A stretch of DNA of 64,000 nt from JADJRH01 sp046351455 (lineage in GTDB: Bacteria > Myxococcota_A > Polyangia > Polyangiales > Polyangiaceae). Positions 52,422 to 61,673 of the stretch are shown one piece after another (within the stretch, counting starts at the first letter, position 1; every line of letters begins with the position of its first letter). The translations under genes and the position numbers were made by a program. The notes under the pieces are model-generated. The model made no database searches. It worked only from the letters and a program-made list of their open reading frames with translations, and was not told the DNA's origin. The stretch is taken from positions 248,001 through 312,000 of the forward strand of contig JAXLYM010000001.1 in NCBI GenBank assembly GCA_046351455.1, written 5' to 3'.

Positions 52422-54629
52422 TTAGAGCGCCCTCTGCACCAGCGCCGTCCAAAATGCCTTGATGCGCTCACCTCCGCTCGATTCGCGAGTGCTACGCGTG
52501 AGTAGCGCCACCGGATCCTTGATGCGAAAGAGGTTCTTTCGGTTACCGCTTGTCGGCTTCACGGTTGTATCCATGAGTTCGTGTTCCTTAAGCAACTCCT
52601 TAAGTTGGGGCCACAGCGGATCACCAACAATGTCACTTGCCCGATTGTCTCTTGGATCATCAGCGATATAGAACTGACCGTTCAGCCGTCGACAGGTTCT
52701 CTCGAGCAAGCGAACCAGCGGAAGCGTATGGAGAGCTCTCTCGGAGATCAAAGACCGAAGATATAGATCTCGCTCGCCAGGTTCGGTAATCCGCACCTCG
52801 CCGTCGTCCCCCATTACGCGAAGCATGGAGGCATCAGGCAGGCTCGTCCCTAAAGTGGTATCACTATTCACGATCAATGTGCGAATACCACAATCCTCGA
52901 AGCGTAGTGCGCTGCAGTCAGCGCTTTCGAGATTCAACTGGTCAAACTGGCATCGAGTGAGTACGCCGATCAAACGTGATCCTTCTAACGATGCGTTGCC
53001 CAGCCGCAGGTTCGCAAGTTGAACAGGCGGTAGGTCAGCCAGTGGTCGCGCGCGAAGAATGCCCGCCAGAAGCGCGCGGACGTTCGCTCCCAGAGTAGAG
53101 CGATCCTGCGAGTTTTTCGCTAGAGTCGCGAGTCTCCCAAGAGCAGCGTCGTACGGGAAAACGGTATTCTCGTTCAGTCGCTCCACCAGGACATCAACAA
53201 GGTCGAGGCCGATCGTGCCTTTTTCGAGGGTCGTGCGCAGCGAATCAAGTGAAGTGATTGACATTAACTCGATCAAGTGTCCGGCCAAAAACCAGAATCG
53301 GATTTCTTCGTGAGGAAAACGTCGATCCTTGCTGTCTGCACCGCCCTGCTCCATGAATCCGAGACTTGAAGCCCTCGCCACAATGGCCGATACCTCGTCA
53401 CGTGACAATTCAGTAGCAGTCTCCAGGTGCAATTGCAGAAGTAGTTCTAACGTCTCGGGATCAACCCAATCGCGGTCGCGCTCCTGCATGTCGGCAGCAA
53501 TTTCTTGGAGCGTGTTCATTAGAGCATTTCGAACTGGACCGGACATAATGTGGCCCGCGGGCAGGAGCTTTTCGGAAGCCTCGCGTTGAACAAAGGACTG
53601 CACAAGAAGCCCGCGGAACGGGGTCTCGGTCTCGAACCCCTCGCTCACTTGGATGCGAAATGCATCCAGAAAAACTGGGCGCAGCGCATAAGGGCGTTTT
53701 GCGGGCTCGATTAGAGCTTCGAGTTTGCCAAGCGCTTCATCGTTGGCCGCAGCACGTGTCTTTAAATACTCCCGGGCGTAGCGCCACCGTGGTTCGCGGA
53801 CGCGAGCATTGATGACCCGAAGTGGCCGTCCAAGTTGCCTGACTGTCTCGATCTTCTGGGTGAAATCCTGCGCATCGAAAAACGTGTCGCGCGCAGAGAT
53901 TACGAGAGTGCCGACGCCCCCAAGCTCACGCACAAAGTCGTTGAAAGTTCGCCAGGCGACAGCGTATCCCTCGGGATTTGCGAGTTCGTCGAATCCGTCG
54001 ATCGCAACGGAAAGAGCACCGGATCGCACCAGAGCCGGAACTTCCGTGTAGACTGCGCGGGCTCGTACGTCCTGGAGAGATGCCGCGATTGCATCATCGA
54101 GACGAGATAAACGCCGGCCGCGGCTGCCAACATATAGTGTCGGTGCTGCCCCCGGTCTCCGTGCTCGAAAATCGGATGCGTGAGCGAGGCATATACGCTT
54201 GATGAGGCGGGTCTTGCCGACACCGGCAGGACCATCGATTACAAGGAGCAGCAACTCCCCTCGCTGTCTCTCTGAGAGGCGCTCCAAAAGTGCTTCAACG
54301 CCGAGTTCCTTTGTCCCGTCGATCTCGACATGACGAAACGGAAAGTCGTTCTCAACGTCGCGGTGGGCCAGCAACTGATTCCGTACAAATCCATCAAAGT
54401 CGCAGAATGCCGTGGAAGCGAGTAGTTCACGAAGTTGAACATTGGGAAAGCCGGTAAACGCGTAGTCAACGGTGCCATTGGCCCAGGAAGCTCTGCCTGA
54501 GAAGCTGGTCCCACCGCGATTGAAGCGAAATCGGGCGCTGCCGTCTCCTGCTGCGATGTTCAGCTCGGAGCCAACATCGCAAAACGCCGAGAGGTCTTGT
54601 TGTACAAGGGCAGCAAGATCGTTGGACAT
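52422..54629 (-). CDS. STAND (NACHT-like) NTPase with pentapeptide-like segment; partner of NYN nuclease
   Basis: 735 residues. The N-terminal 120 have no known domain (beta-rich, then helical). The NTPase core has Walker A IDGPAGVGKT (131-140), Walker B LSVAIDGFDEL (D211, with D214/E215 as in NACHT 'DGxDE'), and sensor VISARD. Helical arms follow, and then about residues 530-590 a run of pentapeptide-repeat-like units (LANLRLGNASLEGSRLIGVL, LNLESADCSALRFEDCG). The C-terminal 120 are unassigned. STAND ATPases oligomerise on sensing a trigger. The start is 2 bp after the NYN gene stop, so both are made together. G+C is visibly lower than in flanking genes. Confidence 0.85.
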   Translation of the reverse strand: MSNDLAALVQQDLSAFCDVGSELNIAAGDGSARFRFNRGGTSFSGRASWANGTVDYAFTGFPNVQLRELLASTAFCDFDGFVRNQLLAHRDVENDFPFRHVEIDGTKELGVEALLERLSERQRGELLLLVIDGPAGVGKTRLIKRICLAHASDFRARRPGAAPTLYVGSRGRRLSRLDDAIAASLQDVRARAVYTEVPALVRSGALSVAIDGFDELANPEGYAVAWRTFNDFVRELGGVGTLVISARDTFFDAQDFTQKIETVRQLGRPLRVINARVREPRWRYAREYLKTRAAANDEALGKLEALIEPAKRPYALRPVFLDAFRIQVSEGFETETPFRGLLVQSFVQREASEKLLPAGHIMSGPVRNALMNTLQEIAADMQERDRDWVDPETLELLLQLHLETATELSRDEVSAIVARASSLGFMEQGGADSKDRRFPHEEIRFWFLAGHLIELMSITSLDSLRTTLEKGTIGLDLVDVLVERLNENTVFPYDAALGRLATLAKNSQDRSTLGANVRALLAGILRARPLADLPPVQLANLRLGNASLEGSRLIGVLTRCQFDQLNLESADCSALRFEDCGIRTLIVNSDTTLGTSLPDASMLRVMGDDGEVRITEPGERDLYLRSLISERALHTLPLVRLLERTCRRLNGQFYIADDPRDNRASDIVGDPLWPQLKELLKEHELMDTTVKPTSGNRKNLFRIKDPVALLTRSTRESSGGERIKAFWTALVQRAL

Positions 54630-54631
54630 GG

Positions 54632-55258
54632 CTAACTGATCCTTTGCTCTGCAATGAGTCCAGTGGTGTTGATGTGGGCACTGTCGTTCGCTCGTCTCCG
54701 CACGATCCATGTCTGGAGACCCCACTCGACCGCCGTGATCGTCGGTGGAAGCACATCGTCATCATCAGCGACCACGAGCGCTGCAACCGAAGGGTCGTGT
54801 TTCTTTCGCCGGGCAAGGTCGAGCAAGTCTGATGCGAGCGCAGTGTCTACCATCTTCTGCTCCTCGTAATCATTCTCTAGGCGTCGTCGCAGTGTGTCAA
54901 GAAGGATACTGCGTTCCCCGCCGCACGAAAGAATATTGCCAAATTCCAGATCAGAGGCGAACGCCGTCGAGGTCTCCTGGCCTCCGAGGTCGCGCGCCAT
55001 CACAAGGCCGTGAAGTGCCCGATAGTCTAGAGTCGGTGTTCTGCCTCGATGCCAACCATGGTAGAGTCGGAAGTTCACAACAAATGCATCGCCAGGAAAG
55101 AGCTCCCGCAGCACTCGGGCCAGATCACCGCGCAGAATTCTGAAGGAGTTCCGTGCACAGTGTTGGATGGACTCCAAGTCGTGGCGGATTGGTGGACGAG
55201 TATTTCGTCGCACGGTATCCCAGTCGACGAAAGCATGAATATAATAGCGACGCTTCAT
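54632..55258 (-). CDS. NYN/PIN-like nuclease domain protein
   Basis: 208 residues. The NYN (LabA/DUF88-like) pattern is complete: IHAFVDWDTV gives D12 at the end of strand 1, KMVDTALASDLLDLA gives D138 and D144, and VAALVVADDDDVLPP gives an acidic cluster D165-D168 where the family has 'SGDGDF'. AVEWGLQTWIV follows as the usual last strand. PIN-fold enzymes cut RNA using these acidic residues and a metal ion. Between D14 and D138 is a longer than usual insertion (about 90 residues; NFRLYHGWHRGRTPTLDYRA). It is the first gene of a pair with the STAND NTPase and is the likely effector. Confidence 0.82.
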   Translation of the reverse strand: MKRRYYIHAFVDWDTVRRNTRPPIRHDLESIQHCARNSFRILRGDLARVLRELFPGDAFVVNFRLYHGWHRGRTPTLDYRALHGLVMARDLGGQETSTAFASDLEFGNILSCGGERSILLDTLRRRLENDYEEQKMVDTALASDLLDLARRKKHDPSVAALVVADDDDVLPPTITAVEWGLQTWIVRRRANDSAHINTTGLIAEQRIS

Positions 55259-55828
55259 CGTTGGTTCACCCGTCTGGGTTGGCCTCTGTTCGAGAGGCGG
55301 GCCGTAATCCGAGAGGTGAAGTGGCTCGCGCTTGAGGTCGCCGTAACCCCAATTGGCCTGTTCCGTCTAAACTACTGACCTCCACAGGCTGGGTTACCGA
55401 GAACCACGCGTCTCTTTCGACTTGGCGTTTCCCTTGCTCCGCCAAGTCGCAGACGCCTCCCGAACGCTCGGCCCAATGTCCGGCAGCACGCATCCGCCGC
55501 ATGATCGGACCGTGCACCGCTCGAAGCAAGCCTCTTCCGCTGCCTTCTCTCTTGCTGGTGGCTCGTGCCCCCACTCCCACGATGCGCACGCCCTCATCCG
55601 GAGACGCGCAAACGTCGGCAACTCTCGCGTCGGCTGCGCCCCCTCCGTCGCCACACGGTAGAGCCGCTCCCGGCAAGCGGCGGCGCATACGCAATTCATC
55701 CCATTGACAAGTGACCCCGACCTCGTTCTCGAGCTGGAAAAGCGGGAGCTCTCCCGAGAGGAACGCTTTGGTGCTCACGTGGAGCGACTTGGAAACCCGC
55801 TGCCCCACGCACAGATCACGAGGCCCGC
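55259..55828. other. 570-bp stretch without a convincing gene
   Basis: Several frames are open but none has clear start, ribosome site or family features. On the minus strand, 55394-55699 stays open and is Cys/Arg-rich without a recognisable fold. The stretch separates the NYN-STAND unit from core-like genes and may be the outer border of the accessory region. I see no tRNA, inverted terminal repeat or attachment-site-like duplication in it. Confidence 0.45.
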
Positions 55829-56347
55829 TCACGCTGAGATCACCCGGAACGCATGCCAGCCCGTGCTCGGGTCGGTGCCGAAGACGTCGAGGCGGGCGCG
55901 CATCCGCCATGCGTGGGTTGCGTATTTGCCGGCGTACGTGGGCTGCACCTCCGGGGGGAGCTTGAAGGTGCCCTGGAATTTCTTCTCTTCGCCGACCGCT
56001 AGCGTCATCGCCGGGGATACCGTGATCGACGCCTTCCACGTCGTCTCGGAGTGATTGGTGGACTGCGGCTTGTGGGCGGTGCGGGATCCGTGGCCGTTTC
56101 CGGCCTCCACGACGTCCTGGACGACGTTCGCCCAGTTCGCGTGGCGTGGGAGGTCGATCGTCTCGATGGCCTCGATCTCGAGCAACAACGCGCGGACCTC
56201 CAGAGGGGAGAGGCCGTTCTTGATGGCGATGCGCACTCCCACGCTCTGGCCCGGCTTGACGACTGCCGTGTCCGCCTCCAGCGCGACATTCGCCGAATTG
56301 CCCGTGACCCGATCGACCGTGCTCCTGACAGAATCCCAGATTCCCAT
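55829..56347 (-). CDS. Spo0M/arrestin-like protein
   Basis: 172 residues starting MGIWDSVRSTVDRVTGNSAN. VKPGQSVGVRIAIKNGLSPL, VRALLLEIEAIETIDLP and MTLAVGEEKKFQGTFKLPPE alternate as in the two beta-sandwich sheets of arrestin-fold SpoOM-type proteins. HAWRMRARLDVFGTDPSTGW is the usual last-strand region. In Bacillus the Spo0M protein affects sporulation; here the role could be in development or envelope stress, which is only analogy. Start chosen at the only ATG fitting the family N-terminus. Confidence 0.6.
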   Translation of the reverse strand: MGIWDSVRSTVDRVTGNSANVALEADTAVVKPGQSVGVRIAIKNGLSPLEVRALLLEIEAIETIDLPRHANWANVVQDVVEAGNGHGSRTAHKPQSTNHSETTWKASITVSPAMTLAVGEEKKFQGTFKLPPEVQPTYAGKYATHAWRMRARLDVFGTDPSTGWHAFRVISA

Positions 56348-56542
56348 GGTCTCGCTCCCTGCGTTCCTGGTGTTCCCGTAGCCCTTCGGCTCGCGGCGAT
56401 CGCGACATGCTCCCGGTCTCGCCACGAGCGACCTCAAGGCAGAAGCGCCCGCTCGGTCGCGTCCATCCCTCGGTCGGCGGAATTGTCGGCGGGGCCAGCA
56501 CCAGTTGCAAGCATCGATGTGCGCCCTCTCGTCGCTCCACAT

Positions 56543-56579
56543 GGCAGGCGACGGACGCGAAGGCAGGCGACGGACGCGA
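56543..56579. repeat. two tandem 19-bp units
   Basis: GGCAGGCGACGGACGCGA occurs at 56543-56560 and again at 56562-56579. A short exact duplication in otherwise featureless intergenic DNA, just ahead of the 21-bp periodic array. Confidence 0.8.
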
Positions 56580-56675
56580 CGGAATCGGCGTCCCCCAAAA
56601 GCACTGGCACATCCTCTCCACGTGGCCTTCCGGGGCTCTCGGCGGCCTCTCCGCGGTGCTCCCGGTTACCCTCAC

Positions 56676-57098
56676 TCCGAAAACTCCGCCGACCCCACCG
56701 AAACTGGTTTTCTCGTCTCCAAAACCTGTTTCGGACCATCGGAAATGGTTTTCCCCGTCTCCCGAATGTTTTCTTCTGCCTCCGAAAACTCCGCCGACCT
56801 CACCGAAACTGGTTTTCCCGTCTCCAAAACCAGTTTCGGTCCCTCAAAAATGGTTTTCCGCGCCTCCCGAGTGTTTTCTTCTGCCTCCGAAAACTCCGCC
56901 GACCTCACCGAAACTAGTTTTCCTGTCTCCCAAACCAGTTTCGGTCCGCCAAAACTAGTTTCGGCCGCTCCTAAACCAGTTTCTCCAGCTCCGAAACCTT
57001 CGTCGGCGTCTTCAAAACCAGTTTCGGCCTCCCGGAAACCATTTTTCCTTTCTCCGAAACCTCCCCCGCCGACAGCAAAACCATTTTCCGCACGGTCC
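56676..57098. repeat. 21-bp periodic repeat array with 105-bp higher-order units and hairpins
   Basis: Core motif AAACCAGTTTCGG or its complement CCGAAACTGGTTT recurs at 21-bp steps across about 420 bp. The phrase TCCGAAAACTCCGCCGACC begins at 56676, 56781 and 56886, giving exact 105-bp units (five 21-mers). One unit holds a perfect 14-bp inverted repeat, CCGAAACTGGTTTT (56803-56816) and AAAACCAGTTTCGG (56826-56839), with a 9-nt loop. The array is more A/T-rich than all neighbours. Frames are open on both strands because the period is a multiple of three, but third codon positions are only about half G/C, so I regard it as non-coding. The rest of 56348-57387 holds no gene I can support. Confidence 0.85.
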
Positions 57099-57387
57099 AC
57101 CGCCGTTTTGCCTCCGTCCTCACGTTCTCCGAGGCTCCCTCCGCGTCGTGACGTCGAATCTGTGCTCGGCAGAAACCCTATCACAATCCAGCGCTTCGGA
57201 CTTCTCTGCGCCTCTTCTTGTCCGGCGCCGCTCGGCATCGCGCCGCTCTCCGTTGAATCGAGTCGCCAGGCCAGGCGTCTTGTTGCCCGACTCGCGCATG
57301 AGGCTCGGGTCGGGTGGGGTCTCAAGCCGGGTGGAGACTCGCTCTCTCCGCTTCAACTCTCATGCACCCGGACGGATCGATGCGAAA

Positions 57388-57981
57388 ATGAAACCTCTGA
57401 ACGGCAAGGCTGAGTCGTCTGTCAAGGTCACCTCCAAGTCCGTCTCCGGCTCTTCGGGGGGCACGGAACAACAGGATATGCCCACCACCGTGGCGGAGGT
57501 GATGGGCGAATTCACCGAAGAGGCCATCAAGAAGGTCTCCGATACGCCCACGCGCGAGCGGCTCATCGCCTGTCACGCCTTCTGCTCCGGCGTCGCCGAG
57601 ATCTGCCTCGCTCCCGAGGACGATAAGAACGCTCGGCACCTCAAAGAGCAGCTCGCAGACGTGCGGATCACGCTGAGCAGCGTGCAAAAGCTCGTGAACA
57701 GCGCCGTTCAGCTCATGAAAGAGGTTCACGACCGCGACGCCAAGGCCGACGCTTATCACGTCGCCGTCGCCCACGTGCAGGAGAATCACGGCATCCTGGG
57801 CGACCAGCTCGACAGCTACTCTCTGTTGGTCCGCGGCAAGATCGGGAAAAAGCACCCCGAGCTCACCCGCTTCGGGATCCGCATTCCGAAGGGCGGGCGA
57901 CCCACGAAGAAGGCCTCCAGCGCCTCCGCATCCGCCTCCGCCGGCGCACCAGGCAATGCGCCGGCCTCTCCAGTGAAGTGA
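57388..57981 (+). CDS. helical protein of unknown function
   Basis: 197 residues. A Ser/Thr-rich N-terminus (KVTSKSVSGSSGGTEQQDMP) leads to a helical body (TTVAEVMGEFTEEAIKKVSD, LKEQLADVRITLSSVQKLVN, HVAVAHVQENHGILGDQLDS) and a Lys/Ala/Ser-rich tail (GGRPTKKASSASASASAG). Codon use is core-like. It might bind nucleic acid through the basic tail, but there is no recognised domain. The upstream 21-bp repeat array could be its regulatory region; that is speculation. Start at the ATG at 57388. Confidence 0.65.
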   Translation: MKPLNGKAESSVKVTSKSVSGSSGGTEQQDMPTTVAEVMGEFTEEAIKKVSDTPTRERLIACHAFCSGVAEICLAPEDDKNARHLKEQLADVRITLSSVQKLVNSAVQLMKEVHDRDAKADAYHVAVAHVQENHGILGDQLDSYSLLVRGKIGKKHPELTRFGIRIPKGGRPTKKASSASASASAGAPGNAPASPVK

Positions 57982-58149
57982 TGTTGGCTCCATGACTGCC
58001 CACCTCCGGGCGGTCACAACTCGCCCCCTCCCCTCTCCAGATAATCCCTCTCCGTCCGCGCCCCTCTTCACCGCATCCACATCCGCTCTCCCCGCCGGAG
58101 CCGATCCATCTTCGGTGCGCCGCTCGGTCGCGTTACAGTCGGTGGCGCC

Positions 58150-61100
58150 GTGAACGCGCCTGATCTCGCCGATGCTCGTACGGGGGCCGCTCACGGTGAG
58201 CTGCCGTTCGCGCAGACTGGGCCTTTTCGGCTCGTGCGGCGGCTCGGCGAAGGGGGGTTCGCTCCGGTGTTTCTCGCGGAGGAGGTGCACGATGGGCGCG
58301 TCCTCCGGCGCGTCGCCGTGAAATTGTTCTTTCTGCGCGACGATGGGTCGGGGGCGCGGCGGCACGCGGTCCTCGCACCCGAGCGCATCCTCGATGAGGC
58401 CTGGGCACTCTGCCGCGTCGAACATCCGCATGTGGTGCGGTTTCACGCGGTGCACCGCGACGACGCTCTCGGGGTGCTCGCGCTCGTGATGGAGCACGTG
58501 GCCGGGGAGGCGCTCGACGCTCGGCGACGACGCGGGCCCCTCGCCGATACGGACGTGATCGAGGCCGGCGCCGCGATCGCGTGGGCGCTCTCCGCCGTGC
58601 ACGACGCCGGGCTCGTTCACGGCGACGTGAAGCCGAGCAACGTGCTGCTCGGCGCGCACGGGTACAAGCTGATCGACTTCGGGATCGCGCGCGAGCTCGC
58701 ACCCGCTTCGGCTCCCGGGACGCTGAGCGGGACGCCCGGGTACCTGGCGCCGGAGCTGCTCCGCGGGGCGCTGCCCTCGGCCGCGAGCGATCTCTACGCG
58801 CTCGGCGTCACGCTGCGGAAGCTGCGCGGGACCACCGCTCCGACGGCGTCCAACGAGCACGCAGGGGCTCCAGACGAGCCGGTCGTCGATGACGATCTCG
58901 CGAACCTGCTCGATCAACTGACGGATGCGGATCCGTTCCGAAGGCCGCAGCGCGCCGCCGGGGTCGCGCGCGCGCTCGATGCGATGCGGCCGCATCACCG
59001 CGACGATTCGATCGATGAGCCGGCCGCCACCGTGCGCGAGGTCGCGCCGACGATGCCGACGAATCCTGCGGACGCGGTGCTCACGCTCCATCCACCGCTC
59101 GTCGGACGCGACGTCGCGCTGCGGGCGATCGAGGCTTGGGCCGCGCGCACGAACGACGGGCGGCTCTCGGTGCTGCTGCTCCGCGGGGCTCTCGGGACCG
59201 GGCGCACGCGGCTGCTCGACGCGGCGATCGAGGCGACGCGCGCTGCGCCGACGCGCGTGCTCCGCGGGGCGTGCAGTCACGAGCGTCAGAGCTCGCTGCT
59301 GCCGCTCGTGCGCGCGCTCGAAGCGGTGCCTCGCGGGAAGGGGCCGCGGCTCTCGTCGATCGAAGAGGCCGTCGAGGAGGCGCTGGATCCGGGCGCGCTC
59401 GGGGGATCCCGCGATCCGCGGGCGGCGGTCGAGGCCGTCGAAGAGGCGCTCTTGTGGGCCGCCGCCACGGAGCCGCTCGTGCTCGCGATCGATGACGCGC
59501 AGTGGGCTGATCCGCACACGCTGGCGCTGCTGTCGCTGCTCGCGGATCGCGCGCAGGCCGGCGGCGAAGGGCGGCTGTTCGTCGTGATCGCGGCGCGCGA
59601 AGAGCCGCACCCGCCCGCGGCGCTGAGATCGCTCTTGCTCGCGGCGCGGTCACGCGCGGACGGGTCGACGTCGACGATCGCGCTGGGGCCGCTCTCCGAA
59701 GGCGATCTCGCGCGCGTGGCGGAGGGCGTCGGCGCGCTCGCTCCCGAGGTGGCGCAGGCCGTGGTGCGCGGCGCCGGGGGCGTGCCGTTCTTTCTGGTGC
59801 ACGCGCTGTTCGCCTGGCGCGACACCGGCGCGGTCGCGCTCCGTGATGGCGCCTGGCATGCGGTGGATCCGGAGGCGCTCACGGGCGGCGTGCCCGGCGT
59901 CGCGGATCTGGTGGAGGCGCGTGTTTCCTCGGCGTTCAAAGGGGATTCGAGCGCGATCCGGGTCGCGATGCGGGCGCTCGCGGCGGTCGCGCTCTATGGC
60001 GGCGTCACGCTGGAGACGCTGCTCGCGACGTGCGGCGATCCGGACGCGGTCGAGGAGGCGCTGGAGACGCTCGTCGAGATGGGGATGCTCGTCGCGCGCG
60101 GGCCGCGCCTGGAGCACGCGTTCGCGCAGGAGATGGTGCGGCAGGCCGTGCGGAACCTCGCGCGCGACAAACCCTGGTTTTCGAGGCTCCATCGCGCGCT
60201 GCTCGACGTGCTCTCGCGCGGGCCGGAGGCGCAGGTCGACGCGGCGTTCCTCGCGGCCGGCTACGACGAGCTCGGCGAGATCGACAAGGCGCGCGCGTGG
60301 CTCCGCAAGGCGATGGATCGCGCGTTCGCAGCGGGCTTGCTCGCCGAGGCCGTGACGATGGGCGACCGGCGCGCGGCCCTCGCGTCGACGCCGGAGGATC
60401 GCGCGGAGGCGCAGCTCGACACGGTGCGCGCGCTGCTCGCTCAGCGCCGCTTCGAGGACGCGGACGTGCGGCTGCGGCTGCTGCAAACGAGCCTCGCGGC
60501 CACACGGCAAGAGACCGCGCCCTCCGCGATGCGCGGCACCGACGCGCGCGACGCGACGCACGGCGCCTCCACGCTCGCTCGGCTCGATCTGCGGCGGCGC
60601 GTGCTCGCGCTCCAGACGGCGCGCGGGCTCCACGTGAAGAGCGACGACGCGACGCTCCTCGATGCGGTCGACGCGACGGGCGATCTCGCTCTTCGCTGCG
60701 ACGCGCGGATGGCGCTCGCCGCGGCCGGCGACGGGTCACGCGCGCTCACGCTCGCGGCGGAGGCGGTGGCGCTCGCGGCCGGCGGCGATCCGGCGATCGA
60801 GTACCAGGCGCGCGTCGGGCGCGCGGAGCTGATCTACGCCTCCGACGAGCGCGATCTGTCGCTGGCGCACCGCGATCTCACGCGCGCAGCGGCGATCGCC
60901 GAGGCCACGGGCGCGCGGCTGCATCGCCTTCAGATGGAGAGCGATCTCGCCGCGGTCGAAGCCGAGCTCGGAGATCTGGACGCCGCGATCGATCGCTTCG
61001 CGCGGATCGCCGACGACGCCGAATCGCTCGGGATGCGCGGCGAACGTCGGCGACTCGTGCAGAACCGCGCGGCGCTGCTCCTGCGTGCGGGCCGCGCGAA

Positions 61101-61587
61101 AGAGGCCGCAGCCGCAGCCGCGGAGGCCGCGCGTCTGTCCCGCGAGGCGGGCGATCCGGTGCTCTGCGCGAGCGCGTGGTCCATCCGCGCGGACGCCCTC
61201 CGCCGCATCGGTGAGCCCCGCGAGGCGCGCGCCGCGATCGATCAAGCGCTGCGGATCCAGGAGGAGCGCGGCGATCGCATGCGCGCCCTCTCGCTCCTGC
61301 GACGCGCCGAGATCGCCCGCGAGCTGTGCGATTTCGATGCAGCCGTCCGCGACGCCCGCGAGGCCGCAGCGCTCTCCCGCGGCGGCGCCGATCGCTGGAT
61401 CGCCGTCGCGGCGGATCTCTGGGAGACGTTCCACCGCGCGCAGCTCGGCGAGATCCCCCCGGCCGATCTGCACCGCGCGCTCACCGAAGCCGCCGCCCCC
61501 GACGTGGCCCCGCGCGCGATCGTGCGCTCCTTGGTGAGCCGCGCGCACGCCTGGCTCCGCGGAGAACCACCCCCGATCACGCGCTGA
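58150..61587 (+). CDS. Ser/Thr kinase fused to AAA-type ATPase and helical-repeat C-terminus
   Basis: 1145 residues from a GTG. Kinase domain 25-280: RRLGEGGFAPVFLAEEVHDG, VAVKLFFL, HGDVKPSNVLL (D159) and IDFGIARELA. ATPase region 315-660: the P-loop reads RGALGTGRTRLL (346-353), with R352 in place of the usual Lys, and Walker B is LVLAIDDAQWADPHTL. From about 700 to the end lie tandem TPR-like helices (AEAVTMGDRRAALASTPEDR, AARLSREAGDPVLCASAWSI). It belongs to the same architecture as the kinase at the left window edge. The Arg in the P-loop may weaken ATP binding in that module. It probably relays an internal signal; a dispersed repeat starts 14 bp after its stop. Confidence 0.9.
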   Translation: MNAPDLADARTGAAHGELPFAQTGPFRLVRRLGEGGFAPVFLAEEVHDGRVLRRVAVKLFFLRDDGSGARRHAVLAPERILDEAWALCRVEHPHVVRFHAVHRDDALGVLALVMEHVAGEALDARRRRGPLADTDVIEAGAAIAWALSAVHDAGLVHGDVKPSNVLLGAHGYKLIDFGIARELAPASAPGTLSGTPGYLAPELLRGALPSAASDLYALGVTLRKLRGTTAPTASNEHAGAPDEPVVDDDLANLLDQLTDADPFRRPQRAAGVARALDAMRPHHRDDSIDEPAATVREVAPTMPTNPADAVLTLHPPLVGRDVALRAIEAWAARTNDGRLSVLLLRGALGTGRTRLLDAAIEATRAAPTRVLRGACSHERQSSLLPLVRALEAVPRGKGPRLSSIEEAVEEALDPGALGGSRDPRAAVEAVEEALLWAAATEPLVLAIDDAQWADPHTLALLSLLADRAQAGGEGRLFVVIAAREEPHPPAALRSLLLAARSRADGSTSTIALGPLSEGDLARVAEGVGALAPEVAQAVVRGAGGVPFFLVHALFAWRDTGAVALRDGAWHAVDPEALTGGVPGVADLVEARVSSAFKGDSSAIRVAMRALAAVALYGGVTLETLLATCGDPDAVEEALETLVEMGMLVARGPRLEHAFAQEMVRQAVRNLARDKPWFSRLHRALLDVLSRGPEAQVDAAFLAAGYDELGEIDKARAWLRKAMDRAFAAGLLAEAVTMGDRRAALASTPEDRAEAQLDTVRALLAQRRFEDADVRLRLLQTSLAATRQETAPSAMRGTDARDATHGASTLARLDLRRRVLALQTARGLHVKSDDATLLDAVDATGDLALRCDARMALAAAGDGSRALTLAAEAVALAAGGDPAIEYQARVGRAELIYASDERDLSLAHRDLTRAAAIAEATGARLHRLQMESDLAAVEAELGDLDAAIDRFARIADDAESLGMRGERRRLVQNRAALLLRAGRAKEAAAAAAEAARLSREAGDPVLCASAWSIRADALRRIGEPREARAAIDQALRIQEERGDRMRALSLLRRAEIARELCDFDAAVRDAREAAALSRGGADRWIAVAADLWETFHRAQLGEIPPADLHRALTEAAAPDVAPRAIVRSLVSRAHAWLRGEPPPITR

Positions 61588-61673
61588 AACAAGGCTCTTG
61601 TGGTGCCCACCCCCGGCGCGTGCTCGGCCTCCGGCCTGCGCGCGCGCCGCCCCTCCCAAAGCGCCTGCTTCGC

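Noticed and set aside
55394..55699. Cys/Arg-rich minus-strand frame of about 101 codons
   Set aside because: No ribosome site, no motif, and other frames over the same DNA are also open; kept only as an unassigned stretch.
56676..57098. CRISPR array
   Set aside because: The 21-bp units are contiguous, without unique spacers, and no cas genes are nearby.
56505..57413. Open frames across the 21-bp array as a repeat protein (either strand)
   Set aside because: A 21-bp period leaves every frame open. Third codon positions are near half G/C and no start or ribosome site fits.
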